64,000 nucleotides of DNA from assembly GCF_042477335.2 (NCBI RefSeq), contig NC_091260.1, positions 52,409,001 to 52,473,000 on the forward strand, in the 5' to 3' direction. Each line of letters starts with the position of its first letter. Within the stretch, counting starts at the first letter, position 1. The notes under the pieces are model-generated. The model did not search any database. It was not told the DNA's origin and saw only the letters and a list, made by a program, of their open reading frames with translations. Shown piece after piece: positions 60,931 through 64,000 of the stretch. A program made the translations under genes and the position numbers. The DNA comes from Ovis canadensis (Eukaryota; Chordata; Mammalia; Artiodactyla; Bovidae).

Positions 60931-61370
60931 AAGAGCAAAATATCAGTATCTTGAGTCTACTATGGAGTACCTCAACATTCTTTAGGCTACAACGCAATGT
61001 ATACTTCTTTTAAAAAATGACAGAAATAGTCTTAAAACAAGGCTCTCAAGTGTATCTGACCTCCTCTTTTTAGATACCACCACACAGTCCCACGTCCTTC
61101 AAGCAGCTGACACTGACAACACTTTCTCAAGTGCAGCAATTTGCCTCAGTTCTTTTTCTTTAGGTGCTTGAACACAAAAAGCTTTTAGAACCATGCTCCT
61201 TTGAAATTAACAAAAAGTAAAAACCAGAAATAAGAAAACTCCATCACAGGTCTAACTCCCCTTCCTTAGAGCAGCCCATGGGTCATCTTCTAGCCTACCT
61301 CTTCTCTGCCTAAATCTCCTACTTCTTATGTGCACCATAATATACTCTATGTGTGCACGCTCAGTCATTC

Positions 61371-61437
61371 AGCATCATCTCTGTAACATTTCTGCTGGAA
61401 ATGTTTCATCTGAATTTAATCATGAGGAAGTAACTGT
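61371..61437 (+). repeat. Ancient L1M snippet next to a SINE
   Basis: CTGTAACATTTCTGCTGGAA...CTGAATTTAATCATGAGGAA, about nine in ten bases matching the reverse complement of 46646-46712. Confidence 0.65.
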
Positions 61438-61629
61438 TGTTGTTTAGTCACTAAGTTGTGTCTGACTTTTTGCAACCCCATGGACTACTGTAGCCTACCA
61501 GGTTGCACTGTCCATGGAATTTTCTAGGCAAGAATACTGGAGTGGGTTGCCATCTACTTCTCCAGGGATCAAACCTGTGTCTCTTGCACTGCAGGCAGGT
61601 TCTTTACCACTTCACTACCTGGGAGGCCC
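61438..61629 (-). repeat. Bov-tA SINE
   Basis: TTGTTTAGTCACTAAGTTGT to CTACCTGGGAGGCCC on the + strand, with a shortened middle. Confidence 0.88.
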
Positions 61630-61889
61630 AAGTGTGTGTGTTGGTTGCTTAGCTGTGTCATATACTTCAAATGCAGTCAAAAGACAGTAATGATCAAGAA
61701 GCTATTCATTAATTCCTTAACATTCTACTTTTAACAACTAGAGCTAATTATATTAGTTTTTAGCAACAATATCACATTATGTCATGTTGAATTTATAGCT
61801 GACAAAGTTTTAAGTATTTTACATATTAATTACTGACAAGCCAACTGATAACTGTAAAACAGTTTTTTAACCTCAAATAGAGTGCTCAA

Positions 61890-62300
61890 TCCACTCTGTG
61901 GCAGATAAGGTTAGCCGATCCGAAACTTCTCCCTCTTTTCTCTTTCAGCCTTTACTGTGGAGGCTGGACGAGCTAAAAATTAAGCAAGCATTTTGGCTTA
62001 TGCAGCCTCCCTTGCTGCTAGAGAGGGCTATGTGACACAGTTCTGACCAGTGAGGAGAAAGCACTGGTGAAAAGTACTGTATTTTCTTTCCTTTCTCCTT
62101 GTCTTATGCATGGAATGAGTGCTGGAGCTTCAGCAGCCATCTTGAGACCATGAAGGAAAAGTCAAGAGATTCACAGTGACATTCCTCAGCCACTCAAACA
62201 ATGCCAGCAAGCATGTACCTCCAAGCCTTCTTGCGGTGAGAAAAATAAGCTCTTAACTTACTTAAACCACTGTGGCTAGATTTTCTATTATTTCCAATGA
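61890..62300 (+). repeat. Old LTR-like repeat
   Basis: GAGGGCTATGTGACACAGTT CTGACCAGTGAGGAG, TTCAGCAGCCATCTTGAGAC and TTAAACCACTGTGGCTAGAT TTTCTATTA are phrases of a common mammalian interspersed repeat. I cannot name the family with certainty. Confidence 0.45.
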
Positions 62301-62309
62301 GTACTATCA

Positions 62310-64000
62310 ACTTTCATCTTGCTGTGGCCTTGTTGCCATCTGGTTCTAAACACAGGACACCCAGTATCCTGTTTCAATTATTTTAGATTTTTATTACTAC
62401 TGTGTGACAACTACTACTAGTTGCCTACTCAATACCATTCTCCCCTTATTCCTAACAAAACTATGATATTGGTCACAGCAGTAATGTACACACTTAAAAA
62501 CCTTACCTCCTCAGACTTTTTTGAAGTTGGGATTATCAGGTTACCCACTTTCAGCCCATCAGATACAAACACAAATCGATCAATAACTAAGTGAAGCTTC
62601 CCAGGAGAAGCACTGTTCTTCCTGAAGAAAGGGATGGGCCTGGGTGGCACTCACCTTACGCTCTAACTCACCCTTTGCATCCTGCCCAAAGCCTGGGTAT
62701 ACTGCCTGCCCGCAGATTATGACAACTGAGGCAGAGACTGCAGGTTCAGCCTCTCTTCCAGGAACAAATGATAGCTGATTTTATGGGGGTACCTGATCCC
62801 CCAAATAAAGATGCCATTTCTAGTCTCCTTGGAAGCCTGGACTGACCATGTGACTAAGCTCTAATCAATAAAATCTATGAAAGTGTTTTATGGCAGCTTT
62901 TTAGACTCTTCCTCGAAAGACAACCAGCACACACCCTGTTCCTGCTTTACCCTTTCCTCCTCCATGCTGCTACCTGGGACCCCTTCTGCCATCTCAGATG
63001 GTGAGCAAGGCCCCATCTGACAGCTGCTGAGCAGAGTCCAAGGACCTCACGGGAGACCTGCTACCCTGGGGCTCACCTGCCTCTCTCGGCACCTCCACGT
63101 GACATCTGTGAGCTTCTTAATTGCTTACACTTGACACAAAGACTCAAGTCTTATGGTCAGGATGATGGAGCAGGTCTTCAATGGCTTCATCAAGCAGCCA
63201 GAACAACCAAAATGGGTCACCTCTGGTTTTCCTGCTACATGTGAAAAATAAAACGACTTTTTGAACACAACTGCTGGCTTCCTATCATTTGCAGCTGAAC
63301 ACAATCGCGATATGCATACAAGGGTACAGTCCAGCTCATGATTTCTATGTCATCAAATCATTAATAATGATGGTCTGATAAACAAAGAAACATAGTTCAC
63401 ATTAAAGCAGAATGTCAGAAAAAGCCTCCAACTAAATCTCCTGACATGAGACAGAAAAGGTGACTGTTTAGGGGTGGGAGGTGGGTGGGCCTTCTTCACC
63501 TTTTAATCTGGACTGTACTTTGTTGTCCTTTTTCTTCCCACTCCCTTCTTGCCTCCCTTAAAGAAGAATGGTGACAGCTAAAGCTTTTAAAACGAGAAAA
63601 CCCATCAATGTACCACCTGAAAGCAAGATCTATCGCTTTCTGAATCTTTTTTAAATAACTTTTTCAATCTGTCTGTCATATGGCTTTTTATTTCACTTAA
63701 ATATACCTGAGACTGGTAGACTAGGAGGTTGAACTGAGATCTAAAAGATGAGTGTAAAAAGTTAAAAAGCCACTGAAATTTAAAAGGCACTCTCATACAA
63801 TTCTTTGTGTTTTTCTCTAGATAAATTCATGTCCTCCTCTACTTTCTCTCAAATGATTTTACAGTACCTTATAGAACATTTCATGGACTGTGCATTTTAA
63901 GCCCTGCCTTAACTGAAGCCAAGCTCCCTGAGAACACACTTCCCTACAGGCCTCTGGGGCTCTGATACAGCAGGTCTGGTGATGGAGCTGACCTCTTCTC
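62310..64000. other. DNAJC21 intron 1, no exon found
   Basis: I looked for the reverse complement of the J-domain first exon (encoding the HPD upstream part) and a CpG-rich promoter and saw neither, so exon 1 lies right of the window. Some parts (62780-63120) look like an old repeat that I cannot identify. Confidence 0.5.

Overview
The window is nuclear DNA from a ruminant, most likely a bovid. It is packed with ruminant repeats: BovB (RTE-clade) LINEs, Bov-tA and Bov-A2 SINEs, CHR-type tRNA SINEs and ruminant L1 3' ends. Older mammalian repeats (MIR, L2, L1M, MLT-type LTRs) lie beneath them. All protein-coding sequence is split into short exons with GT/AG boundaries, and nothing bacterial, phage-like or CRISPR-like is present.

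Two genes can be read, and they converge tail to tail. From the left edge to about 16.7 kb, on the + strand, lie the last five coding exons of AGXT2, the mitochondrial alanine-glyoxylate aminotransferase 2. The window opens inside the exon that carries the PLP-binding lysine. From about 60 kb down to 41.9 kb, on the - strand, lie eleven coding exons (2 to 12, reaching the stop codon) of DNAJC21, the J-domain co-chaperone of 60S ribosome maturation. Its first exon and promoter lie beyond the right edge. The neighbour order and convergent orientation match my recollection of human 5p13.2. All exon phases join without a frameshift, so both genes look intact over the part seen.

The roughly 25 kb between the genes (16.7-41.6 kb) holds no gene I can support. 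It is a repeat graveyard: several BovB copies (26.1, 28.9, 29.7, 32.0-33.7 and 36.9-38.2 kb), L1 3' ends, an ERV LTR, an MLT2-like LTR and many SINEs. Several repeats are nested, so the order of insertion can be read: BovB inside BovB at 32-33.7 kb, a SINE inside BovB at 29.8 kb, antisense BovB inside BovB at 14.4 kb, and a SINE inside MIR at 12.3 kb. Exact target-site duplications are visible around several insertions.

No new gene system is evident. The points most worth a second look are a strong CTCF-like site inside an AGXT2 intron next to a BovB end (10.34 kb), a poly(A)-only insertion with target duplication (27.88 kb), a dimeric SINE inside a single target duplication (48.4 kb), two SINEs 15 kb apart sharing the same ancient 3' flank (46.6 and 61.4 kb), and an AATAAA that overlaps the AGXT2 stop codon.
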